DNA of 64,000 bases from NCBI RefSeq assembly GCF_003966975.1, contig NZ_AP018437.1, positions 3,038,001 through 3,102,000 of the forward strand, given 5' to 3'. The notes under the pieces were generated by a model that was not told the origin of the DNA, did not search any database, and worked only from the letters and a program-made list of their open reading frames with translations. Positions 43,281 to 51,509 of the stretch are shown one piece after another (within the stretch, counting starts at the first letter, position 1; each line of letters starts with the position of its first letter). Origin of the DNA: Pelolinea submarina (GTDB taxonomy: Bacteria > Chloroflexota > Anaerolineae > Anaerolineales > Anaerolineaceae). The position numbers were made by a program, and so were the translations under genes.

Positions 43281-43320
43281 TTTACGCTCCTTTAGATCGG
43301 TTTAGTTGATTTACAGAGTT

Positions 43321-44382
43321 TCAGGAAGCCAGAAAACTGCCGACCAGCTGCATATCGCACTGTTCGGTGCATTTCAGGCCGGGCGTCAATTCAAAATGGT
43401 CCCGGCGGAAGCGTTTGTATTTTTCACCATTCCAAATATCGTAAAGCGATTCGGTCTTGGCGTCGCCCAAGACGATCTCATTGTTGAAATCTTCCACACA
43501 TTCCACGGACTCACCGTTGGATTTGACGGTCATGGACGACCAGGGGAACTGGCAGAATTCCAGCCAATGGATGGACTGCGTGCCCTGGTTGTTATCTTCG
43601 TACCACATCTGGTCCTGGCTCTTCAGGTAAACATACACGTCCATACCCTTAAAGGCTTCTTTGACCTTTTCGAACTCTTCCTGCTGCCAGGGTTTGTTCA
43701 GGTTGATCATGGTGATCACGATGGTGGTATTCAGGTTGCGCTGGGCTTTGACGTCCAACAGCTTAAGGATCTTCTGGTAGCTCTCCGAGAAATTGGACTG
43801 CTGGCCGCGCACTTCCTTGTGGCGCAGGTCGTCCACACTCTCGACCGAATACTTGATGTAATCCAGGCCGTTCTCAAAGGTTTCGATGGTACGTTCCAGG
43901 TTGATGTTGGCCGGGTTGCAGCTGAAATAGCTTAATAAGCCGCGCTCGGTCATCATTTTCACGTAATCGGGAATGTTCTTGTCCAGCAGCGGATCGCCGT
44001 AACCGTGCAGCACGATCACCTTGGGGATGACGTACAGGAAGAAATGATTCTCGCTCATATCATTCTTGTCGATCTTGTAATTTTCGGCCGCGAAGGCTTC
44101 CCACTTTGCCCATTCTTCCTGTGACCAGGGGCGCAGTTGGTTGATGACCTTTTCGAAGGTCTCCTTCTGCATGGTCTCGATCGGGCGTGTCATCATAGTC
44201 GTGCGCGGGCACATCTCGCAGCGCATATTGCAAGCGTTGGTGGTTTCGATGTTATAGACCACCGGGTTCGGGGAGCGGTATTCCTCCAGTTTTTGCAGCA
44301 AGTACTCGCGCTCGAACTTCTGGCCCTGCATCATTTTATATTTCAGGTCGAAAACTTTCATGTAAAAATCAATATCAAACAT
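43321..44382 (-). CDS. Radical SAM protein with SPASM-type C-terminus
   Basis: This 353-residue protein has the radical-SAM CxxxCxxC at C51, C55 and C58 (TTNACNMRCEMCPR). It has a long AdoMet-barrel with VLHGYGDPLL and KYSVESVD, and a C-terminal Cys-containing region (CVEDFNNEIVLGDA, LYDIWNG, CTEQCDMQ) typical of SPASM auxiliary Fe-S binding. SPASM enzymes modify peptides, amino-sugars or other substrates; one inside a NeuB/NeuA cluster could dehydrogenate, epimerise or otherwise modify a sugar intermediate. It has its own promoter (44435-44463) and a GGAG ribosome site, and leads the downstream NeuB gene. Confidence 0.9.
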   Translation of the reverse strand: MFDIDFYMKVFDLKYKMMQGQKFEREYLLQKLEEYRSPNPVVYNIETTNACNMRCEMCPRTTMMTRPIETMQKETFEKVINQLRPWSQEEWAKWEAFAAENYKIDKNDMSENHFFLYVIPKVIVLHGYGDPLLDKNIPDYVKMMTERGLLSYFSCNPANINLERTIETFENGLDYIKYSVESVDDLRHKEVRGQQSNFSESYQKILKLLDVKAQRNLNTTIVITMINLNKPWQQEEFEKVKEAFKGMDVYVYLKSQDQMWYEDNNQGTQSIHWLEFCQFPWSSMTVKSNGESVECVEDFNNEIVLGDAKTESLYDIWNGEKYKRFRRDHFELTPGLKCTEQCDMQLVGSFLAS

Positions 44383-44434
44383 TGTTTATCTCCATTGATT
44401 TGTTTGCGTCTTTCCATTATATTGAAGGACAGCC

Positions 44435-44463
44435 ATTATAACGCTTTGTAAAAAACCTCTCAA
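44435..44463 (-). promoter_or_regulatory. Internal promoter before the radical SAM gene
   Basis: On the minus strand TTGAGA (44463-44458), exactly 17 bases, and perfect TATAAT (44440-44435). Transcription would start near 44428, about 46 bases before the radical SAM ATG. It is within the 90-base gap that follows the NeuA-KdsC fusion gene. Confidence 0.7.
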
Positions 44464-44472
44464 ATCGCCTGT

Positions 44473-45699
44473 TCAGCTGCTCAGGCGTTCGATCAGCAGT
44501 TCGCACAACTCACGCACCGCGCCGAAGCCGCCGGGGCTCTGCAATACCAGGTCGGCGCTTTGGCGCACTGCCGGAAAAGCGTCCGCGGGCGCCGCGGCAA
44601 AGCCCACCAGCGGGAAGCAGGGCAGGTCGTTCAGGTCATTGCCAACGTAGAGCACATCTTCCGGTTTCAGGCCGCGTTCCAGAAATAGATTCTTCAGGAC
44701 GGAGGCTTTGTCGCCCACGCTCTGCAGCACATCCAGTTTAAGTTTGGCGCAGCGCGCCGCCACCACCGGGTTGGTCTCTTTGGACATCACCAGCACCTGC
44801 ATGCCAGTCAACTGGCGCAGGCGCTCCAGGCCCATGCCGTCCGCGCGGCTGGCAGCCACCATCTCGTGCCCGTCCTGGTCAACCCACACGCGGTCATCGG
44901 TCATGACGCCGTCAAAGTCGAGGATCAGCAGGCGCGGGGTGGCCGGAAAAGGCCGGTGTCCCTGCTCGGGAGCCACGATCTTCAGGCGGTCTTCCATAAT
45001 GCTGGTCTCGGCGCGCTGCCAGTCCAGCAGCGTATCGATGTCCACGGTGTAAGCCGGGTCAATGAACAGCGGCAGGATCACGTCGCCGCTCATGGAATTC
45101 TTCTCCAAAATGGCGCGCGGGCGAATGGCGTCCACGTGCCCGGTCTGCCAGTATGTATCGGGTAATTGCTGGCGGGGCGCGTTGAAAGCTTCTTTGACAC
45201 CCGCCACCGTCAGGATGGGGCTCATGCTGCCGTCGGGGTTGACCGACCACATCTTATAGGGATTCTGGCCGGAGGGCACCACCCCGCGCACCGAATCCGC
45301 CTGCGGATGGTCGAGCAGCAGCTGCACGGCCTGATCCAACAAATCGGGCGGGCGGAAGGGCGAAGTGGGGCGCAGTTGGATAAGCACATCGGGATGATAA
45401 TCTTCGTGCTCGGCCAGCCATTCCAGGGCATGCTTGAACACCGGGAAATCCAGAGTCTCGTCGCGCGAGAATTCCTCCGGACGCATGAAAGGCGTCTTGG
45501 CGCCATACTGGCGCGCGACCGCCGCAATCTCTTCATCGTCAGTGGAGACGATGGTGCGCGTGACGGCCTGCGACTGCAAGCCGGCCGCGATGCTGTAGGC
45601 GATCAGGGGCACGCCGCCCAGCGGGCGGATGTTCTTGCGCGGAATACTCTTCGAGTTACCGCGCGCCGGAACGACTGCCAATACTTCAGGTTTCTTCAT
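44473..45699 (-). CDS. CMP-nonulosonate synthetase fused to KdsC-like HAD phosphatase
   Basis: This 408-residue two-domain protein has a NeuA-type cytidylyltransferase at about 1-235, with canonical VVPARGNSKSIPRKNI, LIQLRPTSPFR and YWQTGHVDAI. At about 250-408 is a KdsC-type HAD phosphatase: nucleophile motif LDFDGVMTDD (D261, D263), VMSKETN, the motif III lysine in VGDKASVL, and VGNDLNDLPCF. Such a fusion could dephosphorylate a 9-phosphate nonulosonate and then activate it with CTP. The same architecture occurs in vertebrate CMAS, whose KdsC-like part is inactive; here the catalytic aspartates are present. Confidence 0.92.
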   Translation of the reverse strand: MKKPEVLAVVPARGNSKSIPRKNIRPLGGVPLIAYSIAAGLQSQAVTRTIVSTDDEEIAAVARQYGAKTPFMRPEEFSRDETLDFPVFKHALEWLAEHEDYHPDVLIQLRPTSPFRPPDLLDQAVQLLLDHPQADSVRGVVPSGQNPYKMWSVNPDGSMSPILTVAGVKEAFNAPRQQLPDTYWQTGHVDAIRPRAILEKNSMSGDVILPLFIDPAYTVDIDTLLDWQRAETSIMEDRLKIVAPEQGHRPFPATPRLLILDFDGVMTDDRVWVDQDGHEMVAASRADGMGLERLRQLTGMQVLVMSKETNPVVAARCAKLKLDVLQSVGDKASVLKNLFLERGLKPEDVLYVGNDLNDLPCFPLVGFAAAPADAFPAVRQSADLVLQSPGGFGAVRELCELLIERLSS

Positions 45700-45714
45700 G
45701 AGATTATCCTGTTC

Positions 45715-46698
45715 TTAATCATAGATCACGCGCTGGTGATACTGGCCGGACTGCAGAATGCCCCAGGCCAATTCCAGCGCCTTTTTACCATCTTCGAAGG
45801 TGCAGCGCGAGGGTTCTTTACCGCCCGCCAGCTCGATAAAATGCGCCATCTCGTCCATAAACATCTGGTTGCGTTCAAAGCCTTCCGGTGCGGGGAAGCG
45901 CTGCTCGCCCTGCGGCGTGCGCAGGCGCACCGCGCTGTCGGCGTAATCCCAGTATAACGTGCCAGACGTACCAACGACCTCCAGATCGTGGCGCTTGTCG
46001 CGCCGGAAATAATCCAGGTGCAGACTGCCGGTCAGATCGTTCTCAAAGGTCAATACAGCCTCGGCCGTATCCTCCACATCCACTTCCAGGTCGCTCAGGC
46101 GGCCGGTGAGGGCAAAAACCTCGCGCACCTCGCCGAAAAGCCAGCGCAGGTAGTCCATGGGATGGCACAGGGTCAGCACCACACCCCCACCCAGCTCCTT
46201 GCGGGCTGCGTAGCTCTGGCGGTAATCCTCCCAGGGATGCCAATCAGGCAGGTATTCGCCCCAATAACATTGGAAGGTCAGCGGGCGGCCGATGGCGCCC
46301 TCTTCCAGCAGTTGTTTGACCTTGGCCAGGCCGGGATTGAAACGGAATTGGTAGGCAGAAAGCACGCGGCTTTTGCCGGCCTGCAATGCGCCTTCCAATT
46401 CGGCCAGATCTTCCGGCCGATAAGCCAGCGGTTTTTCAATGAAGAGCGCACAACCCTGTTTGGCGGCCGGCACGGCCACACTCATGTGCAGGGCGGTCGG
46501 GTTGGCGATGATAACTGCGGCCGGCCCCTGCGCCAGGGCAGCACCTAGATCGGTCTCAACAGGGTAGGCAGCCAATTCGGCATCATCCAGCGTAGCATGA
46601 TGGGTGCGGTAAAGCAGGATGTCGCTTTGGCCTAAAGCCGCCAAATTGCGCAAATGACGGCGGCCAATGGAACCCAACCCGGCGATCAGAAATTTCAT
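45715..46698 (-). CDS. Gfo/Idh/MocA-family sugar oxidoreductase
   Basis: NAD(P)-dependent dehydrogenase, 327 residues. The N-terminal Rossmann fold starts KFLIAGLGSIGRRHLRNLAAL. The conserved EKPLAY motif carries the catalytic Lys, and GGGVVLTLCHPMDYLRWLFG provides the His/Asp region of the C-terminal beta-sheet domain. It probably oxidises or reduces a nucleotide-sugar or nonulosonate hydroxyl. It lies 15 bases upstream of the NeuA-KdsC fusion in the same direction. Confidence 0.9.
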   Translation of the reverse strand: MKFLIAGLGSIGRRHLRNLAALGQSDILLYRTHHATLDDAELAAYPVETDLGAALAQGPAAVIIANPTALHMSVAVPAAKQGCALFIEKPLAYRPEDLAELEGALQAGKSRVLSAYQFRFNPGLAKVKQLLEEGAIGRPLTFQCYWGEYLPDWHPWEDYRQSYAARKELGGGVVLTLCHPMDYLRWLFGEVREVFALTGRLSDLEVDVEDTAEAVLTFENDLTGSLHLDYFRRDKRHDLEVVGTSGTLYWDYADSAVRLRTPQGEQRFPAPEGFERNQMFMDEMAHFIELAGGKEPSRCTFEDGKKALELAWGILQSGQYHQRVIYD

Positions 46699-46732
46699 GC
46701 TACCCCTTTACTCCGCGTGTGTCTTCTCAATA

Positions 46733-47722
46733 TCAGGCATTGATAATCTTGAACATGCGCTCGTATAACCGGTAAGCGATTTTTTGAATGAGCGGCAGGC
46801 GCGCGATGCGGGTCTTCCACCCGGGCGCGTCTTTCTTTTCCGCGGCCGCGGCCTGCACTTCCACGCCGTACTGGCGGATGACCGCCGCGGCGCTTTCGTC
46901 GATCTGGTTGCCCAGCAGGCGCAGCGTGGGCGGTGTGGTGCACAGGCGCAGCATGCCCAGTTTGTCGATGGTCACGTCCAGGTCGCGCATTTGGCCCATC
47001 AGGTTGCTGGACCAGTTCTTGGGCAGTGCCTGTAAAATCGCTTCTTTTTTGGTCACCAATTGGTAATGCCCGGCGGATGCCCAAACGCTGATGCCCTTAT
47101 AGGTAATCAACACGTCTTCCAGTCCGGCCACCTCGCCGCGGTATTTCTCCTCGGTGCGGCCCATCTGGTCCATGTAATGCTGTTCCAGGGCCGGGTCCAC
47201 CAGGTTGCCGCGCTGCATTTCCACACCCTTGGATGCGGCAAACTTCAGCGTGGATTCGATACCTTCTTTCATGTGCGGCTTGATATACATGCCGCTGACG
47301 ATGCCCACGTTGGGGAAGGTATCAAGCACTTCCAGGCTGCGTTCCAGCCAACCGGGCAGGTAGAATACGTCATCGTCGCAGTAAGCGATTACCTCGCCGG
47401 GCGCGGCCTTGAACATGAGCTGCAGCGCGCCGATCTTGCCGATGTTCTGGCTGGAAAGCATCAAAAAGTCGATATCGCCGGCGTCCTTCAACTGGCGCAG
47501 GTAATCCACCAGCTCCGGGCGGCTGCCGTTGTCGAACACCATCAGGTCGTAAGGAACCGAGGTGTGTTTGAGGATGCTCTGCAGGCAGGTTTTGGTGACT
47601 TCCAGCCGATTTTCAAAATAACCCAGGGAATTGGGCACGTAAGTTAATACGGCCACCGTAACGCGCGCGGGGACGTAATCCGACTTTTTCCCGCGGCTGG
47701 GATTCATTCCAATTCTAGGCAA
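46733..47722 (-). CDS. Family 2 glycosyltransferase
   Basis: GT-A enzyme, 329 residues. VTVAVLTYVPNSLGYFENRL is followed by YDLMVFDNGSRPELVDYL, the metal-binding AYCDDDVFYLPGWL, and a C-terminal helical tail. The start is taken as TTG (47720-47722) because GGAG lies 8 bases upstream; that 'atggagataaa' leader is also found before the radical SAM gene. It is divergent from the substrate-binding protein gene and precedes the oxidoreductase by 34 bases. Confidence 0.88.
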   Translation of the reverse strand: MPRIGMNPSRGKKSDYVPARVTVAVLTYVPNSLGYFENRLEVTKTCLQSILKHTSVPYDLMVFDNGSRPELVDYLRQLKDAGDIDFLMLSSQNIGKIGALQLMFKAAPGEVIAYCDDDVFYLPGWLERSLEVLDTFPNVGIVSGMYIKPHMKEGIESTLKFAASKGVEMQRGNLVDPALEQHYMDQMGRTEEKYRGEVAGLEDVLITYKGISVWASAGHYQLVTKKEAILQALPKNWSSNLMGQMRDLDVTIDKLGMLRLCTTPPTLRLLGNQIDESAAAVIRQYGVEVQAAAAEKKDAPGWKTRIARLPLIQKIAYRLYERMFKIINA

Positions 47723-47837
47723 ACTTTATCTCCATTTTGCAAAATTCAGGTATTGAATTGTGTTTCCGTCCAACAGTTTGGATTGATATAATGCTACCAT
47801 AATTACACTTTTTCAATTAACAAAAGAAAAGACCGCT

Positions 47838-49748
47838 ATGAAACCAACCTTCCTCACCGCGTTGTTTACTTTAAGCCTATGCGCAGGCGCATTTCAAGGC
47901 AGCCCGCAAACCCCCGCCCAACCTACTGCGGCGGCGGGAATAACAGCGCCGGATGAACAGCCTGAAGAATCCCGCAGCCTGACCATCTGCCTGGGCTACG
48001 AGCCCGAGTCGCTCTATCTCTACGCGGCCCAGTCGCAGGCCGCCCGCGAAGTGCTGCAAGCCATCTACGACGGGCCGTTCGATGAAAGCGGCGGAGAAGT
48101 CACGCCGGTCATCCTGACGGAAGTGCCCGCCTTCAGCCTCACCCCGGTAACAGTGCAGGCCGGCCAAACGGTGGTGAACAGCCAGGGCCAGGTCGTTAAC
48201 CTGCAAGCCGGCACGCAGGTCTTCCCCAGCGGTTGCGGCAGCGCCGACTGCGTCCTCACGTGGGATGGCAGCAGCCCGCTGCAGCTCGACCAACCCAGCC
48301 TGCTTTTTACCCTGCTGCCCGATCTGAAATGGTCGGACGGCGAGCCTTTAACCGCGGCAGATTCCGTTTACAGTTACAGCCTGGCGGCGAACCCGGTCAC
48401 GCCCGCCACTCAAAGCGAAAAAACGCTAGTCGAACAGACCGCCAACTACCAGGCGCTGGACGAAAAGACAGTGGCGTGGGTCGGCCTGCCCGGGCTGGTC
48501 AGCGACCGCCCGCAGGATTATTTCTGGCCGCCGCTGCCCCGCCACGCCTGGGCAGAACTCAGCGCAGCGGATCTGCTGCAAGCGGACGCTTCCAACCGCA
48601 GCCCGCTGGGCTGGGGCGCTTACGTAATGGATGAGTGGCAGAGCGGCGAATATATCCGCCTGACAAAGAACCCTTATTATTTCCGCGCCGATGAGGGCCT
48701 GCCCCATTTCGATACACTGGTCTTCAAGATCACCGATTCCCATGGCGACACCAACCTGGCCAACCTGAAATTCAACCGCGCACCCTTCGCGCAGTTTAAG
48801 TACGACCTGGGCGAGTATGAGGAAACGGTCCAACAGAACGGCTGCGACCTGATCTCCACCACGGTGGACATGCGCGACCAGTTAGAAGTGCTCAATATTT
48901 TATTGAACTACTTCTCGGACGCAGGCGTGCAGGTTACGCGCGGCGCGCAAAACGAAGCCGCCTGGCTGCTGTTCAACCAGCGCATGCATGAAGAAGAACC
49001 CGCATTGTTCAGCGACATCGCCATGCGCCAGGCCGCCGCGGCCTGTTTGGAGCGCGGCGAGCTGGTGGATACCATCTTCCATAACCTAGCCCAGGTGCCC
49101 GGCGCCATTTCGTTAAACTCCATCGTGCCAACGGGAGAGGCCAACGCCCAATTGGCGCCCGACCCGGCCAAAGGAAAGGCCTTGCTGGAAAGTGCCGGAT
49201 GGCTGGCCGGTGAGCCACGCACGAACGCCGGCGACGGCCGCCCGCTTTCGGTCAATTACCTGACCCTGAACGACAACCTCAATCTGGCGGTGGCGCTATC
49301 GGTCAAAGCATCCCTGACGGAATGCGGTTTCCAGGTCAACCTCATCGCAGTCGACCCGCAGGTCTATTGGGACAATCAAAACATGGAATCGATCTTCGCG
49401 GGCAATTTCGACCTGGCGCAGCTGAACTGGTCGCTGCCGCTTGAGAATCCCTGCCCGCTGTTCAGCGGAACGGTTGGCGAGGGTGACAGCCTGAACTTCA
49501 GCGGCTACGATAACGCCGAGCTGGACGTGCTGTGCGCTCAATGGGAAAGCACGCCACTATCGAAAGATAAATTGGACTTGGTTGCTCAAATGGAAGTTTT
49601 GCTGAACGAGGAGCTGGCGCTGGTGCCGCTGTACGTCTACAGCGACCTGCGCGTGGCACGCGTGGATTTCTGTCCGGTACAGGCCGACGATCTGAACAAT
49701 ATGGCCGACATTGAGTCCTTCAACTTCGGCGGCGACTGCGCGCTTTAG
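47838..49748 (+). CDS. Peptide/solute-binding protein of ABC transporter (SBP family 5)
   Basis: This 636-residue exported protein has an N-terminal signal peptide (ALFTLSLCAGAF, no clear lipobox) and then Pro/Ala/Gln-rich linker residues. The family 5 (DppA/OppA-like) signature region includes LKWSDGEPLTAADSVYSYSL, YVMDEWQSGEYIRLTKNPYYF and SDIAMRQAAAACLERGELVD. It would bind oligopeptides or other solutes outside the membrane. It is the only plus-strand gene inside the glycan locus, has no dppBCDF genes nearby, and converges on the next gene with only 5 bases between stops. TATAAT at 47787-47792 is a likely -10. Confidence 0.88.
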   Translation: MKPTFLTALFTLSLCAGAFQGSPQTPAQPTAAAGITAPDEQPEESRSLTICLGYEPESLYLYAAQSQAAREVLQAIYDGPFDESGGEVTPVILTEVPAFSLTPVTVQAGQTVVNSQGQVVNLQAGTQVFPSGCGSADCVLTWDGSSPLQLDQPSLLFTLLPDLKWSDGEPLTAADSVYSYSLAANPVTPATQSEKTLVEQTANYQALDEKTVAWVGLPGLVSDRPQDYFWPPLPRHAWAELSAADLLQADASNRSPLGWGAYVMDEWQSGEYIRLTKNPYYFRADEGLPHFDTLVFKITDSHGDTNLANLKFNRAPFAQFKYDLGEYEETVQQNGCDLISTTVDMRDQLEVLNILLNYFSDAGVQVTRGAQNEAAWLLFNQRMHEEEPALFSDIAMRQAAAACLERGELVDTIFHNLAQVPGAISLNSIVPTGEANAQLAPDPAKGKALLESAGWLAGEPRTNAGDGRPLSVNYLTLNDNLNLAVALSVKASLTECGFQVNLIAVDPQVYWDNQNMESIFAGNFDLAQLNWSLPLENPCPLFSGTVGEGDSLNFSGYDNAELDVLCAQWESTPLSKDKLDLVAQMEVLLNEELALVPLYVYSDLRVARVDFCPVQADDLNNMADIESFNFGGDCAL

Positions 49749-49753
49749 GTCTG

Positions 49754-50671
49754 CTAGCCCTGCAGCCAGCGCCGGAAGGCCAGGTAAGCCTTGCGCGGGT
49801 TGTGCATGAAGTAAGAAAGCTTTCCCAGAAAGTGTGAGTGCAGCCCGGTCAAGGGGAAGATCTCGACCTCGCGAGCGAAGCGCTCCCAGGTCAGCGGGCG
49901 GCGTTCCACCCTTCCCTTCACTAGGTTGTACTGTGCGTCGGCCATGGTAAAGATGGTGTGGTAACCCCCAGCCTGTTCCACATTCTCCTCGGTTTCCGGC
50001 AGGCGGTAATGCGCCTGGCCGCCCGGCAGGTGGCGGTAATCGTGCGACTGGTGCACGATGGTAACGTCCTTGGTAGCGTCCACCAGCTTCCATCCCTCCC
50101 AGCGGCTTTTGAAAATGAACCAGTTATCCCAACCGGCGCGCCCGATGGCAAAATCGGGGATGCTGGCGTAGCATTCGCGCGGGAACAGGAAATAATCGCT
50201 ACCCATGGGCGGATGCAGGTTGCCTTTGGTTTTCACATCTTTTTTGAATTGCGCGAAAGCCTGCGCTCCGGCTGCCAGCTCGCTGGTCACGTCCATATCC
50301 CAGCGCTGCCCGATCATGACAAAGCGCTCGAAGGCGTTGGCGGTGGCGCGCACGGCTTTGAGGATGTCCGGGAACAAGATGATATCGGTGTTGATGATGG
50401 CTAAATAAGGGCTGTCGCTGTTGGCGCGCGCCTGCTCCAGCATGGAGCTGATCAGCGGGGTGCCGTGCGTGTTGCAGCGTACCTCGGGGATATGCCGCAC
50501 GCCCAATTCACGCGTGTTCTCCGCCACACCCTCGTCGTTGCCGATTACCAGCACCTCCACCTCGTCGCCCAGCGCCTGCCAGGAACGCAGCGCGTTGCGC
50601 TGGATGGTGATGATGTGCGGGTCTTTGAAGGGTTTGGGGGTCGTGAAGAGGGTCAGCAGTTTTTCAGCCAA
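49754..50671 (-). CDS. GT-A-like glycosyltransferase, uncharacterised family
   Basis: This 305-residue protein starts KLLTLFTTPKPFKDPHIITIQRNAL and has a Rossmann-like region with LAIINTDIILFPDI, which provides a DxD-like metal motif, and MGSDYFLFPRECYASIPDFAIGR in the acceptor region. The layout is that of family-2-like transferases found in polysaccharide loci, but the usual GT2 opening motif is absent. The donor cannot be predicted. It is followed by the convergent solute-binding gene and preceded by the SpsF-like gene (20-base gap). Confidence 0.75.
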   Translation of the reverse strand: MAEKLLTLFTTPKPFKDPHIITIQRNALRSWQALGDEVEVLVIGNDEGVAENTRELGVRHIPEVRCNTHGTPLISSMLEQARANSDSPYLAIINTDIILFPDILKAVRATANAFERFVMIGQRWDMDVTSELAAGAQAFAQFKKDVKTKGNLHPPMGSDYFLFPRECYASIPDFAIGRAGWDNWFIFKSRWEGWKLVDATKDVTIVHQSHDYRHLPGGQAHYRLPETEENVEQAGGYHTIFTMADAQYNLVKGRVERRPLTWERFAREVEIFPLTGLHSHFLGKLSYFMHNPRKAYLAFRRWLQG

Positions 50672-50691
50672 TATTCATTTCCTTTACAGCT

Positions 50692-51468
50692 TTATTCCTT
50701 GTCTTTTTTGAGGGAACGTTCGTCGATCTCGTTCATGTACTTGTGGCGCACATCCGCGTTGATCTCGCACAATTCCGGATGCGCCTCAACCAAAGCCAGC
50801 ACATCGTGCCAGCTGAAGTCCATGCGGCAGCCCATCAAGGCAGCCAGCTTGCGCATGAATTCCAAATCCTCGGGGGTATCCACCGTCCAGCGCTGCGATC
50901 CGTAATCGGCCTCAGCGTTCAACACGCTGGTGTTGTAGATGGCCGGACCCGAATACAGGTAAGGCATAACGTGTTCACGTTCGTGCTGCTGGTCGGCATT
51001 TTTCCAGGCTTCGCTCAGGGCGGTCATGGTGGCCACTTCCACGTCCAGACCAATCGGGTAGGTACGTTTGAAGGGCGGCGGCAGGCGGTTGGCGGTAAAA
51101 TCCAGCCCGCGCGTGAGCAATTCCTGCACTGCCTGGTCAATCAACTGCGGGTCGATCAACGGGCAATCGGCCGTGACGCGCACCACCACTGTGGCGCGAT
51201 ACGCTCGCGCGGTCTGGTAATAGCGGTCCAGCACATCAAAAACATCTCCGCGGAAACAATCAATCCGGTTGGCCCGGCAGTACGCCGCGATCAGGTCGTC
51301 GCCAATATCAGCCGTGGTAGCCACCACCACCTGATCCACCGTGCGCGCCAGGCGCACGCGTTCCACCACCCAGGCCAGCATGGGTTTACCGCAGATGTCT
51401 TTCAACACCTTACCGGGCAATCGACTGGAGCCCATACGGGCTTGAATGATACAGACTACTCGTTCCAT
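50692..51468 (-). CDS. SpsF/NeuA-like cytidylyltransferase
   Basis: Nucleotidyltransferase with the SpsF signature CIIQARMGSSRLPGKVL at the N terminus, followed by DCPLIDPQLIDQAV and later the YTRY-like 'YNTSVLNAEADYGSQRWTVDT'. SpsF proteins activate nonulosonic acids as CMP sugars in spore-coat polysaccharide loci. The start used is ATG 51468, matching the family N terminus. A GTG at 51513 overlaps the preceding stop by 4 bases and is an alternative. It follows the GT4 gene and is downstream of the NeuB gene, the same order as in SpsE-SpsF clusters. Confidence 0.85.
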   Translation of the reverse strand: MERVVCIIQARMGSSRLPGKVLKDICGKPMLAWVVERVRLARTVDQVVVATTADIGDDLIAAYCRANRIDCFRGDVFDVLDRYYQTARAYRATVVVRVTADCPLIDPQLIDQAVQELLTRGLDFTANRLPPPFKRTYPIGLDVEVATMTALSEAWKNADQQHEREHVMPYLYSGPAIYNTSVLNAEADYGSQRWTVDTPEDLEFMRKLAALMGCRMDFSWHDVLALVEAHPELCEINADVRHKYMNEIDERSLKKDKE

Positions 51469-51509
51469 CGGGTTCGCATACCGTTTCAAAAATTTTTCCA
51501 ATAAGTCTA

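Noticed and set aside
36678..46548. Long plus-strand open frames antisense to the glycan genes (for example 36678-37304, 41322-41981, 45166-45957)
   Set aside because: GC-rich genes create long antisense frames; none has domain signatures or start signals.
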